Assembly (NCBI RefSeq): GCF_035751725.1
Contig: NZ_CP142104.1
Coordinates: 4,216,001-4,280,000, forward strand
Source: Pseudomonas frederiksbergensis
Lineage (GTDB): Bacteria; Pseudomonadota; Gammaproteobacteria; Pseudomonadales; Pseudomonadaceae
Length of the DNA: 64,000 nt
Direction of reading: 5' to 3'
The position numbers and the translations under genes were made by a program. Positions 17,414 to 28,061 of this stretch are shown in pieces (position 1 is the stretch's first letter; each line of letters starts with the position of its first letter). The notes beneath the pieces are model-generated. The model was not told the origin of the DNA. It saw only the letters and a program-made list of their open reading frames with translations, and searched no databases.

Positions 17414-17863
17414 TCAATACGGATCCTGGCGCGGCAGGCGCTGGGACAGTTCATCCAGCAGTTTCTGCTCGCGCTTATCCTCCAATTGCCGCGCCTCGTC
17501 GATGTAACGCTGTACAAGCTTGCGCAACCCTTCGACGCGGGCGAACGCTTCCTGCCAACTCTGGCGAGCTTTTTCCAGATTGTTCTGATGCCAGACCAGG
17601 CTTTGACGCTGTTGGTCGATGGCGGTACCCAACTGCGCTAGGAACCCTTGGTAACCCAACAGCCACTGGCCGGAAACCCCGTGGCTGCCACGGGCGATCC
17701 ACTGCTCCTGGTATTCGAGCCGGAAATTCTCAAGGTCCGCCAACTTGCTTTCGGCAACCGCCACTTGCCCCTGGAAATACGCCAACCGCTGGACGGCGGT
17801 CTTCTCGGCCTTTTCCGCCATGTCCACCACTGGCGCCAGGCGCGCCGCACGACTCGTGGCCAT
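17414..17863 (-). CDS. fliJ: Flagellar export chaperone FliJ
   Basis: FliJ is a small coiled-coil protein that sits in the FliI ATPase ring like a rotor stalk and contacts FlhA. The 149-residue product is almost entirely helical, with heptad-like charge patterns (MAEKAEKTAVQRLAYFQG, ARQLEDKREQKLLDEL). It starts 6 bp after fliI and closes the fliEFGHIJ operon. Confidence 0.94.
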   Translation of the reverse strand: MATSRAARLAPVVDMAEKAEKTAVQRLAYFQGQVAVAESKLADLENFRLEYQEQWIARGSHGVSGQWLLGYQGFLAQLGTAIDQQRQSLVWHQNNLEKARQSWQEAFARVEGLRKLVQRYIDEARQLEDKREQKLLDELSQRLPRQDPY

Positions 17864-17869
17864 GATCGG

Positions 17870-19228
17870 TTACGTGCCGGAGACTGGGGCGAAAATGGTT
17901 TGCAGGTGCGCTTCGCTGGCGCCCATGCCAATGCTGTCGTTCAGCGCCTGGCGCAGATACACCGCCATGGACGGATAGAGGCTGATGGCCGTGTCGGTCT
18001 CACGATCACCACCGGGCACATAGGCACCGACGCTGATGAGGTCGCGGCTTTGCTGGTAACGGGACCAGTACTGTTTGAACTGTTGTGCACGCTTCATGTG
18101 CTCGGCACTGATGACCGATGGCATGACCCGGCTGATCGACGCTTCGATGTCGATGGCCGGGTAATGCCCCTCCTCCGCCAGGCGCCGGGACAAAACGATA
18201 TGGCCGTCGAGCACGCCACGGGCCGAGTCGGCGATGGGGTCTTGCTGGTCGTCCCCCTCGGACAGCACGGTGTAGAACGCGGTGATGGAACCGCCGCCCT
18301 TCTCCGCGTTACCGGCACGCTCCACCAGCTTTGGCAGCTTGGCAAAGACGGAAGGTGGATAACCCTTGGTGGCCGGCGGCTCGCCAATGGCGAGGGCGAT
18401 TTCCCGCTGGGCCTGGGCGAAACGGGTCAGCGAATCCATCAGCAACAGGACGTTCTTGCCCTTGTCGCGGAAATATTCAGCGATGCGCGTGCAGTACATG
18501 GCGGCACGCAGGCGCATCAATGGCGCGTCATCCGCCGGCGAAGCCACGACGACGGAACGCTTGAGCCCTTCTTCGCCGAGGATGTGCTCGATGAACTCCT
18601 TCACCTCGCGACCCCGCTCGCCGATCAGCCCGACCACGATGATGTCGGCTTCGGTAAAGCGAGTCATCATGCCCAGCAGCACACTCTTGCCCACCCCGGT
18701 ACCGGCAAACAGGCCCAAGCGCTGGCCACGCCCGACCGTCAACAAACCGTTGATGCAACGAATGCCCACGTCCAGCGGTACGCTGATGGGGTCACGCTTG
18801 AGCGGGTTGATGGTCGGGCCGTCCATCGGCACCCAATCCTCGGCCTTCATACCGCCCTTGCCATCCAGGGCCCGTCCGGCGCCGTCCAGAACGCGGCCAA
18901 GCATGCTCATGCCCATGGGCAGGCGGCCAGTGTCGGCCAGCGGCACGACGCGGGCACCCGGGGCGATACCGGCGACACTGCCCACCGGCATCAGGAATAC
19001 TTTACTGCCGGAGAAACCCATGACCTCGGCTTCGACCTGCACCGGGTGATAGCTGTCATCGTTGATCACCAGGCAACGGCTACCCATGGCGGCACGCAAG
19101 CCTTCCGCTTCAAGGGTCAGGCCGACCATGCGCAACAGGCGACCTTCCAGGATCGGCTGGCCGGCCAGTTCGGTGGCCTCGGCGTAACTGCCCAGGCGCT
19201 TGCCGAAGCTGGTTCGTTCAAGGCGCAT
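17870..19228 (-). CDS. fliI: Flagellum-specific ATPase FliI
   Basis: FliI is the F1-beta-like ATPase that energises substrate unfolding and release at the export gate. The 452-residue protein has the Walker A motif [11 protein letters not shown], the Walker B region [10 protein letters not shown] and the family motif ([20 protein letters not shown]) with the catalytic region. I chose the ATG at 19228 (MRLERTSF), the usual start. It overlaps the end of fliH by 11 bp. Confidence 0.97.
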   Translation of the reverse strand: MRLERTSFGKRLGSYAEATELAGQPILEGRLLRMVGLTLEAEGLRAAMGSRCLVINDDSYHPVQVEAEVMGFSGSKVFLMPVGSVAGIAPGARVVPLADTGRLPMGMSMLGRVLDGAGRALDGKGGMKAEDWVPMDGPTINPLKRDPISVPLDVGIRCINGLLTVGRGQRLGLFAGTGVGKSVLLGMMTRFTEADIIVVGLIGERGREVKEFIEHILGEEGLKRSVVVASPADDAPLMRLRAAMYCTRIAEYFRDKGKNVLLLMDSLTRFAQAQREIALAIGEPPATKGYPPSVFAKLPKLVERAGNAEKGGGSITAFYTVLSEGDDQQDPIADSARGVLDGHIVLSRRLAEEGHYPAIDIEASISRVMPSVISAEHMKRAQQFKQYWSRYQQSRDLISVGAYVPGGDRETDTAISLYPSMAVYLRQALNDSIGMGASEAHLQTIFAPVSGT

Positions 19229-20048
19229 CGCGGTCGTCCGTAACAGGGATAAGCGGCTCGGCACTCTCCGGATCGACGATAGCGGCGGCCTTGGGTTCGT
19301 CCGGCAAATCCAGGCTCAGGTCGGCCGGGGCCGGATGCAGGGCCTGTTCGTGCAGTTGGTCAAAAAGTTTTGCCATGATCTGGCTGATGCGTGTCTCGAT
19401 GGTCGCGTCGATGCGACTGTGCTCGGTTTCTACGCGGCAACCGCCCGGCAGCAGGGATTCGTCCTCGACGATGCGCCAGGTTTCCTCGTGGCGCTCGCGC
19501 AAGGCCTTGACCAGCTCGAAGTCCTGCGGGTTGATGTACAACCGCACGTTGCCCACGCCCAGCGGCAGGAGCTTGAGGGCTTCGCGCATGACGTGTTCGA
19601 TCTGGCTTGAATCGATGGCCAGCTCGCGCTGGATCACCTGGCGAGTGATGTGCTGCACCAGCCCGACCAGTGATTTCTCGATCTGGGTGTCCTGCTCGGC
19701 AATGGGCTCGAACAGGTTGAGCATCAGCGATTCCAATGCGCGCAGCTTCGCCGTGAGCGCGACGTCGGCTTCTTGGCGGACCTTGATCGTGGTGCTGTGG
19801 AAGCCTTCTTTTTCGCCAATGGCAAAGCCTTCGTTGTAGGCCTCCTGGCGAATGCTTTCGACTTCCTCCAGGGTCAGTGGCTGGACTTCCTCCAGCGGCA
19901 CTTCCTCCATCTCCGGCAGTTCTTCCACCGGTTCCGGCTCAGGCTCGGGCACAAAGGGGTCGAAACTGGGCAGCGACCAGACGTCGAAACCTCCGACGTC
20001 CCGGGCGCGGATCAGGTCGCTGGGTGCATCATCACTCTTGGCAGACAT
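19218..20048 (-). CDS. fliH: Flagellar export ATPase regulator FliH
   Basis: FliH is the stator-like partner of FliI that anchors the ATPase to FliN. The 276-residue protein has an N-terminal acidic Pro/Glu-rich stretch (about 32-58), a coiled-coil region and a C-terminal FliI-binding domain ([13 protein letters not shown]). The N-terminal Trp residue in [11 protein letters not shown] fits the FlhA-binding Trp region of FliH. Length is typical of Pseudomonas. Confidence 0.94.
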   Translation of the reverse strand: MSAKSDDAPSDLIRARDVGGFDVWSLPSFDPFVPEPEPEPVEELPEMEEVPLEEVQPLTLEEVESIRQEAYNEGFAIGEKEGFHSTTIKVRQEADVALTAKLRALESLMLNLFEPIAEQDTQIEKSLVGLVQHITRQVIQRELAIDSSQIEHVMREALKLLPLGVGNVRLYINPQDFELVKALRERHEETWRIVEDESLLPGGCRVETEHSRIDATIETRISQIMAKLFDQLHEQALHPAPADLSLDLPDEPKAAAIVDPESAEPLIPVTDDRDAP

Positions 20049-20055
20049 AACGACC

Positions 20056-21075
20056 TTAGATCATCTCTTCGCCGCCCTTGCCACCGAGCACGATTTCTCC
20101 GGCTTCGGCCATACGGCGGGCGATGGTGAGGATTTCCTTCTGTGCGGTTTCCACGTCGCTGACGCGCACCGGGCCCTTGGCCTCGAGGTCGTCGCGCAAC
20201 AGTTCGGCCGCCCGTTTGGACATGTTCTTGAAGATTTTCTCCTTGACGCCTTCGTCCGAACCCTTGAGGGCCAGGACCAGGACATCGGAGGACACTTCGC
20301 GCAACAGTGCCTGGATGCCACGATCGTCGACATCGGCCAGGTTGTTGAACACGAACATGAGGTCTTCGATCTGACCGGACAGGTCTTCGTCGACTTCGCG
20401 GATCGAGTCCATCAATTGACCTTCGATCGAACTGTCGAGGAAGTTCATGATGTCCGCCGCGCGCTTGATACCGCCCAAGGTGGTGCGCGAAGCATTGGAG
20501 TTGCCCGAGAACTGCTTCTCGAGGATCTGGTTCAATTCTTTCAGGGCCGCCGGCTGCACGGTGTTCAACGACGACACGCGCAGGATGATATCGAGGCGAA
20601 CCTTATGGTCGAAGTTGCCCAGCACTTCGCCGGCCTGGTCCGGGTCGAGGTACGCCACCACGATCGCCTGGATCTGGGGGTGCTCGTAACGGATCACGTC
20701 TGCCACCGCGCGCGGCTCCATCCACTTGAGGCTGTCCAGGCCACTGGTGTTGCCACCCAGCAGGATCCGGTCGATCAAACCGTTGGCCTTGTCCTCGCCC
20801 AGCGCCTGGGTGAGCATCTTGCGCACATAATCGTCGGAGCCGACGCCCAGGCTGGTCTGATCGCCGACGATGTCGACGAACTCGCTCATGACCTGCTCGA
20901 CCTGCTCGCGGTGCACGTTACCCATCTGCGCCATGGCCACGCCGACGCGCTGGACCTCCTTGGGCCCCATGTGACGCAGCACCTGGGCAGCGTCGGTCGA
21001 ACCCAGGGACAGCAGCAAGATCGCGGCTTTGTCGACCCGGGACAATTTGGCAACAGCGGCTCGATTATCACTCAT
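20056..21075 (-). CDS. fliG: Flagellar motor switch protein FliG
   Basis: FliG links the MS-ring to the C-ring and contacts the stator. The 339-residue protein has the three armadillo-like domains. The C-terminal torque helix has the charged pattern LFVFNNLADVDDRGIQALLREV. The EHPQ motif is in IRYEHPQIQAIV. The start overlaps the fliF end by 8 bp. Standard length. Confidence 0.97.
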   Translation of the reverse strand: MSDNRAAVAKLSRVDKAAILLLSLGSTDAAQVLRHMGPKEVQRVGVAMAQMGNVHREQVEQVMSEFVDIVGDQTSLGVGSDDYVRKMLTQALGEDKANGLIDRILLGGNTSGLDSLKWMEPRAVADVIRYEHPQIQAIVVAYLDPDQAGEVLGNFDHKVRLDIILRVSSLNTVQPAALKELNQILEKQFSGNSNASRTTLGGIKRAADIMNFLDSSIEGQLMDSIREVDEDLSGQIEDLMFVFNNLADVDDRGIQALLREVSSDVLVLALKGSDEGVKEKIFKNMSKRAAELLRDDLEAKGPVRVSDVETAQKEILTIARRMAEAGEIVLGGKGGEEMI

Positions 21076-22852
21076 CTGCGTTAATCCACTCTTTCACGAC
21101 CTGGGCCACACGACCCGGATCTTCTGCCACCAGACTCTTGATGGCGTTCAACTGAGCGTCATAGCCTTCGCTCGGGCTTGGCAGCAGGATGCTCTGCGGC
21201 CCGCCGAGGCTGACGCGATCGTTGGCCAATTCGCCATCCAGGCCACCCATGCCTCCCAGCTCTACATCGCCCAAGCCTGCCAACTGCTTGTTCTTGCCGC
21301 CACCGGTGATGTTGTTGAGTACCGGACGCAACACACCGAACACCAGGATCAGGATGAACAGCACACCCAATACTTGCTTGACCACATCCCAGAACCAGGG
21401 TTGCGAATAAAACGGAATGTCGGCGATTTCTTCGCCGCGCTCCAGGGAGAACGGCACGTTGATCACGCTGACACTGTCGCCACGACTGGCGTCGAAACCG
21501 ACGGCGTCCTGAACCAGGCGAGTGAAGCGCGCCAATTCGTCGGCGCTCCACGGCGCACGGCTGGTTTCGCCGTTGGCCGGGTTGACCTTGACCTGATCGT
21601 CCACGACCACGGCGACCGACAGGCGATTCAAACGGCCCTGCTGCTGTTTGGTGTGGCTGATGGAACGGTCGAGCTCGAAGTTCTTGGTGGATTGTTGACG
21701 CTTGTCGGCCGGGTACGGTGCCAGCATCGGCTGGCCGGTGGCCGGGTCCATGATCTGCTGGCCATTGGCATCGATCAGCGGCTGGCCGGGCTGCACCATG
21801 CCCGCGGCGGCGGTGGCGCCACCGGTGGTTTGCGGCGCGCTGGCCGGCGATGGCGGCTGGTTGCTCAGGGCACCCGGCACGCCTTGCGGACCATTGCTGG
21901 CGGTACGCTGTTCGTTCACCGACTGCTCGCTGCGCAACGCTGGCTGATCCGGATTGAACTGCTCGGAAGTCGATTCGACCGCGCTGAAATCCACATCTGC
22001 CGAGACTTCGGCCTTGTAGCGGCCGTTGCCCAGGATAGGTTGCAGGATGTTGTGCACGCGCTGGGTGAACATGCCTTCCATGCGGCGGCTGTAGTCGTAT
22101 TGCTTGCCGGCCATGGTCAGTTCGGAATTTTCCGCCTGGTCGGACAGCAGGTTGCCCTTCTGGTCGACCACGGTGATTTGCGACTTGCTCAATTCGGGAA
22201 CGCTGGTCGCCACCAGGTTGATAATGGCAACGACTTGGCCTGGCTCCAGGGAGCGGCCGGAATACAGTTCAACCAGTACCGAAGCACTCGGCTTGCGCTC
22301 ATCGCGCACGAACACCGAGCTTTTCGGAATCGCCAGATGCACACGGGCGGCCTTGACGTTGTTGAGGCTGGAGATGGTACGCGCCAGTTCGCCTTCAAGG
22401 CCGCGACGATAACGAGTCGCTTCCATGAATTGGCTGGTGCCCAGGCCCTGGTCCTTGTCGAGGATCTCGAAACCGATATTGCCATCGGTCGGCGTCACGC
22501 CGGCGGCAGCGAGCTTGAGGCGCGCGCGTGCCACATCGTCGGCCTTGACCAGCAAGGCGCCAGAGTTGGGTTCAACGGTGTAGGGAATGTCGGCAGAAGC
22601 CAGGGTCTCCATGACTTGCTTGGCATCCATGCCTTCCAGGCTGCCGTACAACGGACGGTAGTCTGGCTGCTGGGACCACAACACGACGGCGAAACCAATC
22701 GCCACGCTGGCAGCCAGGCCGACCAACAGGCCCACCTGACGCAGCATGGTCATCTCGGAGAGGTTTTCCAGGAAAGACAGACCGAACAACGGCGGTTTGC
22801 CGTCTACCGGAGTGGCCTTGGCTGGAACGTTATCAACGGCTGCTTCTGCCAT
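21068..22852 (-). CDS. fliF: Flagellar MS-ring protein FliF
   Basis: FliF forms the MS-ring in the inner membrane, the first structure assembled. The 594-residue protein has two transmembrane helices (about 38-58 and 450-475), YscJ-type ring-building motifs at about 60-230 and a long low-complexity Pro/Ala/Gly loop (about 315-375). The C-terminal tail, ending AQVVKEWINADE, binds FliG. It lies 15 bp after fliE. Confidence 0.97.
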   Translation of the reverse strand: MAEAAVDNVPAKATPVDGKPPLFGLSFLENLSEMTMLRQVGLLVGLAASVAIGFAVVLWSQQPDYRPLYGSLEGMDAKQVMETLASADIPYTVEPNSGALLVKADDVARARLKLAAAGVTPTDGNIGFEILDKDQGLGTSQFMEATRYRRGLEGELARTISSLNNVKAARVHLAIPKSSVFVRDERKPSASVLVELYSGRSLEPGQVVAIINLVATSVPELSKSQITVVDQKGNLLSDQAENSELTMAGKQYDYSRRMEGMFTQRVHNILQPILGNGRYKAEVSADVDFSAVESTSEQFNPDQPALRSEQSVNEQRTASNGPQGVPGALSNQPPSPASAPQTTGGATAAAGMVQPGQPLIDANGQQIMDPATGQPMLAPYPADKRQQSTKNFELDRSISHTKQQQGRLNRLSVAVVVDDQVKVNPANGETSRAPWSADELARFTRLVQDAVGFDASRGDSVSVINVPFSLERGEEIADIPFYSQPWFWDVVKQVLGVLFILILVFGVLRPVLNNITGGGKNKQLAGLGDVELGGMGGLDGELANDRVSLGGPQSILLPSPSEGYDAQLNAIKSLVAEDPGRVAQVVKEWINADE

Positions 22853-22867
22853 GACTCAATAATTTCC

Positions 22868-23194
22868 TTAAACCGGCATCTGCATGATGTCTTGGTAGGC
22901 TTGGACCAGTTTGTTGCGTACCTGGGTCAATGCCTGAAACGAGACACTGGCTTTCTGCGAGGAGATCATTACGTCCGTCAGGTCTACGCCACTTTTGCCA
23001 ATCTCGAAAGCACTGGCCAACTGGTTCGAAGCCTGCTGGGTATCGTTCACTTTATTGACGGCCTGACCGAGCATGTCGGAAAAGCTGCTGCCGCCCACCT
23101 GAGGGACAGCTACCGATTTAGGCTGGGCCATGGCGTCCATTTGCATGGCCCGCATGTCCAACATCAATCGATTAAATTCAATACCTTGGCTCAT
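22868..23194 (-). CDS. fliE: Flagellar rod/MS-ring adaptor FliE
   Basis: FliE joins the MS-ring to the rod and is the first export substrate. The 108-residue protein ends with the conserved pattern [25 protein letters not shown]. It is the first gene of fliEFGHIJ, with a strong sigma-54-type promoter 63 bp upstream. Confidence 0.96.
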   Translation of the reverse strand: MSQGIEFNRLMLDMRAMQMDAMAQPKSVAVPQVGGSSFSDMLGQAVNKVNDTQQASNQLASAFEIGKSGVDLTDVMISSQKASVSFQALTQVRNKLVQAYQDIMQMPV

Positions 23195-23256
23195 GGTCTA
23201 TTCTCTCTGGCGGCCCGCGTTTTTTTGACACTTACTCAGCGGGTACATAGGTGTTA

Positions 23257-23270
23257 GCAACAAGGGTGCC
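23257..23270 (-). promoter_or_regulatory. Sigma-54 promoter of fliEFGHIJ
   Basis: The minus strand reads TGGCACCCTTGTTGCTAA, nearly the consensus TGGCACG-N4-TTGCW. It lies 63 bp before the fliE ATG and just after fleR, whose product or FleQ would activate it. Confidence 0.85.
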
Positions 23271-23391
23271 AGCTCCATGGCCGTCAGAAACAAATGCGCG
23301 CGCGAGCGCATCCGGCGCTACACGGTTCAACGGTTTTCAGGCATGGGCGTTTCGCACTCATGAGCGGGCCAGCGCCCTTGCGACGGGGGGT

Positions 23392-24780
23392 TCAACTAGC
23401 GAAGAGATAAGCCTCGACGTCCATTCCTGCATCACGCATCTGCGCCAACTTGTACCGCAAGGTACGTGGGCTGATGCCGAGGCGCTCGGCTGCTTCCTTG
23501 CGTCGACCACGCTCGGCGCGCAGGGTGTCGATGATCATTTGGAATTCACGGCGACGCAGATCGTCTTCCAAGGCGCCAGCGGTTTCACCGGGCGTATCCA
23601 GCATAGAAATTGACGCCGGCGCGGCCGGCAACGTTGGCAAAGGCGCACATGCCACCGGACCCGCCAGGCAAAAATCCTCGGGCTGGATCAAGCCGCCCTG
23701 TTGCAGAATGAGCGCGCGCTGAATGGCGTTATCCAACTCCCGAACGTTGCCGGGCCACGGATAAGCGATCAGGCAAGCCTGGGCTTCTGCGGACAGCCGT
23801 GCCGTCGCATGCTTCATTTTATTGACGTGCTTGGCCAGCAGGCGCTCGGCCAGCGGCAGGATATCGGCGGTGCGTTCACGCAACGGACGCCAGGCCAACG
23901 GAAAAACCGACAGCCGGTAATACAGGTCTTCTCGGAAACGGCCCGCCGCCACTTCACCCGCCAGGTCGCGGTTGGTTGTCGCCACCACGCGGATATCCAG
24001 GCTGATGGGCTTGCGTGCGCCGACCCGCTCCACTTCACGTTCCTGCAATACACGCAACAGCTTGGCCTGCAGGCCCAGCGGCATTTCGGAAATCTCGTCC
24101 AGCAAGATAGTGCCGCCGTCAGCCTGTTCAAACTTGCCGGCCTGGGCCGCGATGGCGCCGGTGAACGAGCCCTTCTCATGCCCGAACAACGTTGCCTCGA
24201 GCATGTTGTCGGGAATCGCCGCGCAGTTGATGGCAATGAACGGTTCACTGGCGCGACGGGATTGCTGGTGGATATACCGGGCCAACACTTCCTTGCCCGT
24301 ACCGGACTCGCCGGAAATCAACACGGTTGAATCACTGCGCGCCACCCGCGCAGCCAGTTCCAATAATTGCGCACTGGCCGGCTCGATGGCCACCGGGCCT
24401 TCGCCTTCGGCGGCCAGACTGCCCAAGGCATGACGTGCGACCAGGTCCAGCAGCGCCTTGGGCTCGAACGGCTTGACCAGATAGTCCGCCGCACCTTGGC
24501 GCATGGCATCCACCGCACGCTCGACCGCACCGTGGGCAGTCATCAACAGGACCGGCAATTGCGGCTGACGGGCGCGCAACAGACCGAGTAATTGATGACC
24601 GTCCATGCCCGGCATGTTGACGTCGCTGACGACCAGGCTGAACGGTTCACAAGCGACAGCCTGCAACGCCTCCTCTGCCGAACCGACGGCGGCATAATCA
24701 TGCCCGGCCAACAGCAGCGTATCGGCGAGCGCCTCGCGCAGGGCGCGATCGTCCTCCACCAGCAAAACCTTGATTGCCAT
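23392..24780 (-). CDS. fleR: Sigma-54-dependent response regulator FleR
   Basis: FleR is an NtrC-type activator of middle flagellar genes, phosphorylated by FleS. The 462-residue protein has a receiver (LLVEDDRALRE, acceptor Asp53 in VVSDVNMPG), an AAA+ domain with GESGTGKE and the sigma-54-contact loop GSFTGA, and a C-terminal Fis-type HTH (KEAAERLGISPRTLRYKL). I chose the ATG at 24780; upstream codons in the same open frame lie inside fleS. It is 5 bp downstream of fleS. Confidence 0.96.
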   Translation of the reverse strand: MAIKVLLVEDDRALREALADTLLLAGHDYAAVGSAEEALQAVACEPFSLVVSDVNMPGMDGHQLLGLLRARQPQLPVLLMTAHGAVERAVDAMRQGAADYLVKPFEPKALLDLVARHALGSLAAEGEGPVAIEPASAQLLELAARVARSDSTVLISGESGTGKEVLARYIHQQSRRASEPFIAINCAAIPDNMLEATLFGHEKGSFTGAIAAQAGKFEQADGGTILLDEISEMPLGLQAKLLRVLQEREVERVGARKPISLDIRVVATTNRDLAGEVAAGRFREDLYYRLSVFPLAWRPLRERTADILPLAERLLAKHVNKMKHATARLSAEAQACLIAYPWPGNVRELDNAIQRALILQQGGLIQPEDFCLAGPVACAPLPTLPAAPASISMLDTPGETAGALEDDLRRREFQMIIDTLRAERGRRKEAAERLGISPRTLRYKLAQMRDAGMDVEAYLFAS

Positions 24781-24785
24781 TACCT

Positions 24786-25994
24786 TCACTCCACCCCTGG
24801 CGCACTGGAAAACAGCGGCAGGATGACCAGCGCACACGTGCCGCGTCCCGGCCGCGAGCGCAACTGCAATTCTCCCTGATGGGCCCGGGCCACGGCCTTG
24901 ACCACGGTCAGGCCCAGGCCCGTCCCGGTGGTCTTGGTGGTGAAAAAAGGCTCGCCCAGGCGGGACAACACGGTTGGATCGATACCGCTGCCGTTGTCGC
25001 TGACGCACAGGCGCAACGTGTTGCCGCGGGTGTACAGATGGACTTTCAAGCGGACGCCATCGGCGCTGGCCTGGATCGCGTTTTCAATCAGGTTCAACAC
25101 CGCGCCCACCAGCGTGTCGCGATTACACAGGATCTCGCCCGCATGGCTGTCGCACTGCCAGCGGATCGGCAAATCCTGCACATGGGTCAATGCCGCAGCT
25201 TGCAAGGATTGCAGCAATGCCTTGGGCGTCACGCGATCAGTCAACGGCAATTCGCCCCGGGCGAAGACCAGCATGTCGCGCACTTGGTGCTCCAGCTCGT
25301 GCAGACGCTCTTTCAAGCGGCCAGCAAAGCGCTGCTGGGTTTCCATGGGCAACTGCTGCTCAGTCAAATGGCTGGCGTACAGCAACGCGGCGGACAGAGG
25401 CGTACGGATCTGATGGGCCAGCGACGCCACCATCCGCCCGAGGGAAGACAGGCGTTCGTGGCGGGCGAGTTGATCTTGCAGATGACGGGTTTCAGTCAGG
25501 TCATTGAGCAGCACCAATTGCCCGGGCTCGGCGTCCAGCGAACGGGTCGAGATGGACAGGCGACGACCGTCCTTCAGGGAGACTTCATGACCGTCGTCTT
25601 CTCGCGGAGCGAAGCAGCGCGCGATGACATGGCGCCAAAGCTGACCTTCCAGCGGCAGCCCGAGCAGCTCGCACGCCGCCGGATTGGCTTCGCGCACAAA
25701 ACCGTGGGCGTCGATGACAATGACGCCGCCAGGCAATAGATCAAGGAGATTTTGCAGCCGATTGGCCAGGCGTTCTTTTTCCGCCAGTTCCTGCATGCGC
25801 TGGGCGCTGACAACCGCCAGCTCACCCTTGAGCTCGGTGACCCGGGCTTCGAGCAAACTGTAGGAGTCAGTCAACTGGCTGGACATCTGGTTAAACAGCG
25901 AAAACGCCTGTTCAAGTCCAAGCCGGCTAGCCTGCTCGGCGGACGGCATGTGTCCCGGCTCGGGGACAGGAGACATCAGGGCGGCTTGGGTCAT
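24786..25994 (-). CDS. fleS: Sensor histidine kinase FleS
   Basis: FleS is the kinase partner of FleR. The 402-residue protein has no clear membrane segment. It contains a coiled coil (about 35-80), a PAS domain (about 85-190), a HisKA box with the acceptor His in SLAHQIRTPLSAAL and a HATPase domain (NLIENAIQASADG, VSDNGSGID). Soluble FleS is normal for Pseudomonas. A consensus sigma-54 promoter lies 55 bp upstream. Confidence 0.95.
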   Translation of the reverse strand: MTQAALMSPVPEPGHMPSAEQASRLGLEQAFSLFNQMSSQLTDSYSLLEARVTELKGELAVVSAQRMQELAEKERLANRLQNLLDLLPGGVIVIDAHGFVREANPAACELLGLPLEGQLWRHVIARCFAPREDDGHEVSLKDGRRLSISTRSLDAEPGQLVLLNDLTETRHLQDQLARHERLSSLGRMVASLAHQIRTPLSAALLYASHLTEQQLPMETQQRFAGRLKERLHELEHQVRDMLVFARGELPLTDRVTPKALLQSLQAAALTHVQDLPIRWQCDSHAGEILCNRDTLVGAVLNLIENAIQASADGVRLKVHLYTRGNTLRLCVSDNGSGIDPTVLSRLGEPFFTTKTTGTGLGLTVVKAVARAHQGELQLRSRPGRGTCALVILPLFSSAPGVE

Positions 25995-26048
25995 CGTGCT
26001 CTCTCGCTTGGCTGACCGTCAGTTAAACGGAACGTTGCGAGGGCAGTA

Positions 26049-26062
26049 GCAATACCCGTGCC
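26049..26062 (-). promoter_or_regulatory. Sigma-54 promoter of fleSR
   Basis: The minus strand reads CGGCACGGGTATTGCTA, matching GGCACG-N4-TTGCW exactly. It lies 55 bp before the fleS ATG and directly after the fleQ terminator. In P. aeruginosa fleSR is a FleQ/RpoN target. Confidence 0.9.
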
Positions 26063-26063
26063 G

Positions 26064-26092
26064 AAAAAAAACCGCCTGAAATTCAGGCGGTT
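26064..26092 (-). terminator. Rho-independent terminator of fleQ
   Basis: The stem AACCGCCTGAA / TTCAGGCGGTT is perfect and is followed on the minus strand by a run of T. It lies 13 bp after the fleQ stop codon and insulates fleQ from fleSR. Confidence 0.92.
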
Positions 26093-26104
26093 ATAAAACA
26101 GGCG

Positions 26105-27580
26105 TCAATCATCCGCCTGTTCGTCTCCTTCGCGACGGCTCATGCCGTACTTACGCATCTTTTCCACCAGGGTCGTGCGGCGGATGCGCAGCCGTTCCGC
26201 CGCGCGCGCCACGATGCCATTGGCATCGTCCAAGGCCTGCTGGATGAGGCCCTGTTCCAGGCCTCCGAGGTAATCCTTGAGATCCAGGCCTTCCGGCGGC
26301 AGCAAGGCATTGCTGGTGAAATCCGGGGTATGGCCGTTGATCGCCACGCGTTCTTCCAGATCGCTGCGCAGGCTGTCGACCATTTGCTCATCTTCGTCGT
26401 CGACGTAGCGGAATTTCTTCGGCAGCTCGGCCACGCCGATCACGCCGTAGGGGTGCATGATCGCCATGCGTTCAACCAGGTTGGCCAGCTCACGGACGTT
26501 GCCCGGCCAGCCATGGCGGCACAGGGACATGATCGCCGCCGAGTTGAAGCGGATCGAACCGCGCTTCTCATGCTCCATGCGCGAGATCAGTTCGTTCATC
26601 AGCAGCGGAATGTCTTCGACCCGCTCGCGCAGCGGCGCCATCTCGATCGGGAACACATTGAGGCGGTAATAGAGGTCTTCGCGGAAACTGCCGACCTCGA
26701 TCATGCTCTCCAGGTTCTTGTGGGTCGCGGCGATGATCCGCACGTCGACGCTCTGGGTCTTGTTGCTGCCCACGCGCTCGAACGTGCGCTCTTGAAGTAC
26801 CCGCAGCAGCTTGACCTGCATCGGCAGCGGCATGTCGCCGATTTCATCGAGAAACAGCGTGCCGCCATTGGCCAATTCGAAACGCCCGGCGCGGCTGGTG
26901 ATTGCCCCAGTAAACGCGCCCTTCTCGTGACCGAACAATTCGCTTTCCAGCAACTCGGCTGGGATCGCCCCGCAATTGACCGGTACGAACGGCGCTTCGC
27001 GGCGTTTGGAATGGTAATGCAGGTTGCGCGCGACCACTTCCTTGCCGGTACCGGACTCGCCCAGGATCAGCACGCTGGCGTCGGTGTCGGCCACCTGCTG
27101 CATCATCTGGCGCACGTGCTGGATCGCACGGCTGGTGCCGACGAGGCTGCGGAAAAGATTGGGCTCACGATGCCGACCCCGCTCGCGCGCCTGGTCGTAC
27201 ATCTCGCGATAAACCTGGGCACGGTGCAGCGAATCGAGCAATTTGCTGTAGCTCGGCGGCATTTCCAAGGTGGAAAGTACCCGGCGGCGCTGGTCTTCCG
27301 GCAAGTCTAGGGAAGAATTTTCGCCCATTAGCAAAACTGGAAGGAACTCATCCCAGGTTGACAGTGTCTTTAGCAAGCCCAAAAGCGATGCGGGGGCATT
27401 TACGGTCCCGATAAGGACGCAAATGACTTCACGACTGGACGACAAGGCGCCGACAGCCTGCTGCCAGTCATGACTGCCGCAGGGTAAATTTTCTTCGCCG
27501 AGAAAATTAAGGATCACCGCCAAGTCGCGGCGGCGGACGCTGTCGTCATCGATCAGGAGAATTTTGGTTTCACGCCACAT
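26105..27580 (-). CDS. fleQ: Flagellar master regulator FleQ
   Basis: FleQ is a sigma-54-dependent activator that also binds c-di-GMP and FleN, switching between flagellar and biofilm genes. The 491-residue protein has an N-terminal atypical receiver in which the phospho-acceptor region reads CVLIGTV (no acidic residue), as known for FleQ. The LFRS motif at 142-145, part of the c-di-GMP site, is intact. The AAA+ core has GESGTGKE and GAFTGA, and a Fis-type HTH lies at the C-terminus ([17 protein letters not shown]). It is monocistronic between two noncoding gaps. Confidence 0.97.
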   Translation of the reverse strand: MWRETKILLIDDDSVRRRDLAVILNFLGEENLPCGSHDWQQAVGALSSSREVICVLIGTVNAPASLLGLLKTLSTWDEFLPVLLMGENSSLDLPEDQRRRVLSTLEMPPSYSKLLDSLHRAQVYREMYDQARERGRHREPNLFRSLVGTSRAIQHVRQMMQQVADTDASVLILGESGTGKEVVARNLHYHSKRREAPFVPVNCGAIPAELLESELFGHEKGAFTGAITSRAGRFELANGGTLFLDEIGDMPLPMQVKLLRVLQERTFERVGSNKTQSVDVRIIAATHKNLESMIEVGSFREDLYYRLNVFPIEMAPLRERVEDIPLLMNELISRMEHEKRGSIRFNSAAIMSLCRHGWPGNVRELANLVERMAIMHPYGVIGVAELPKKFRYVDDEDEQMVDSLRSDLEERVAINGHTPDFTSNALLPPEGLDLKDYLGGLEQGLIQQALDDANGIVARAAERLRIRRTTLVEKMRKYGMSRREGDEQADD

Positions 27581-27685
27581 GCAATAGCAACTTCCCTAGT
27601 CAACTCAGTGCCCGAATTTGGGGGCAAGCTAGACGCTTGCAGACTTGTCATGCCTGTAGACGCCTGAAATCTGTAAACAGCCACT

Positions 27686-27714
27686 AGTTAAGTCAAAAAA
27701 TCGTGCACAGTCAA
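27686..27714 (-). promoter_or_regulatory. Possible sigma-70 promoter of fleQ
   Basis: The minus strand has TTGACT, a 17-bp spacer and TTAACT, about 105 bp before the fleQ ATG. FleQ is transcribed by the housekeeping sigma factor in P. aeruginosa. The -10 box is weak, so this is a candidate only. Confidence 0.4.
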
Positions 27715-27753
27715 ATTTATGGCGCACTTTGTTCGGATTAAATGAAAATTAAA

Positions 27754-28050
27754 TCATCCGAACAGGTTGTAAACCTTCGCCGCGTTCTGTGACTGATGCA
27801 CCTGCGACATTTCGTTCACGATCGCCTGACGCTCCCCAGTCGCCGCCTCCAGCAATTGCCGGTACACCCCCAGCAACTCTTCCAGATTGTTACGCAACGC
27901 CGCCTCGTCCACCTCGGACTCGCTCATGACGTCTTCCATGCAGGAACGGCATGCCAGGTCCAATTGACCGATGGCTTCCCAGTTTCGTTCGGCCAAGGCA
28001 TCAACCAAAGCGTCACGGGTTTGTTCGATTCGCTGCAAGACAAGACTCAT
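27754..28050 (-). CDS. fliT: FliT-like flagellar chaperone
   Basis: This small helical protein of about 98 residues lies directly after fliS, the position of FliT-family export chaperones (of which the filament cap FliD is the usual client). In P. aeruginosa the gene at this position is variously named fliS-prime or fleP. Sequence similarity within the family is low, so the call rests on size, helical character, three acidic/Cys residues in RSCMEDVM and operon position. I chose the ATG at 28050, nine bases after GAGG; an ATG at 28056 is too close to it. Confidence 0.75.
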   Translation of the reverse strand: MSLVLQRIEQTRDALVDALAERNWEAIGQLDLACRSCMEDVMSESEVDEAALRNNLEELLGVYRQLLEAATGERQAIVNEMSQVHQSQNAAKVYNLFG

Positions 28051-28061
28051 GAGCATATTCC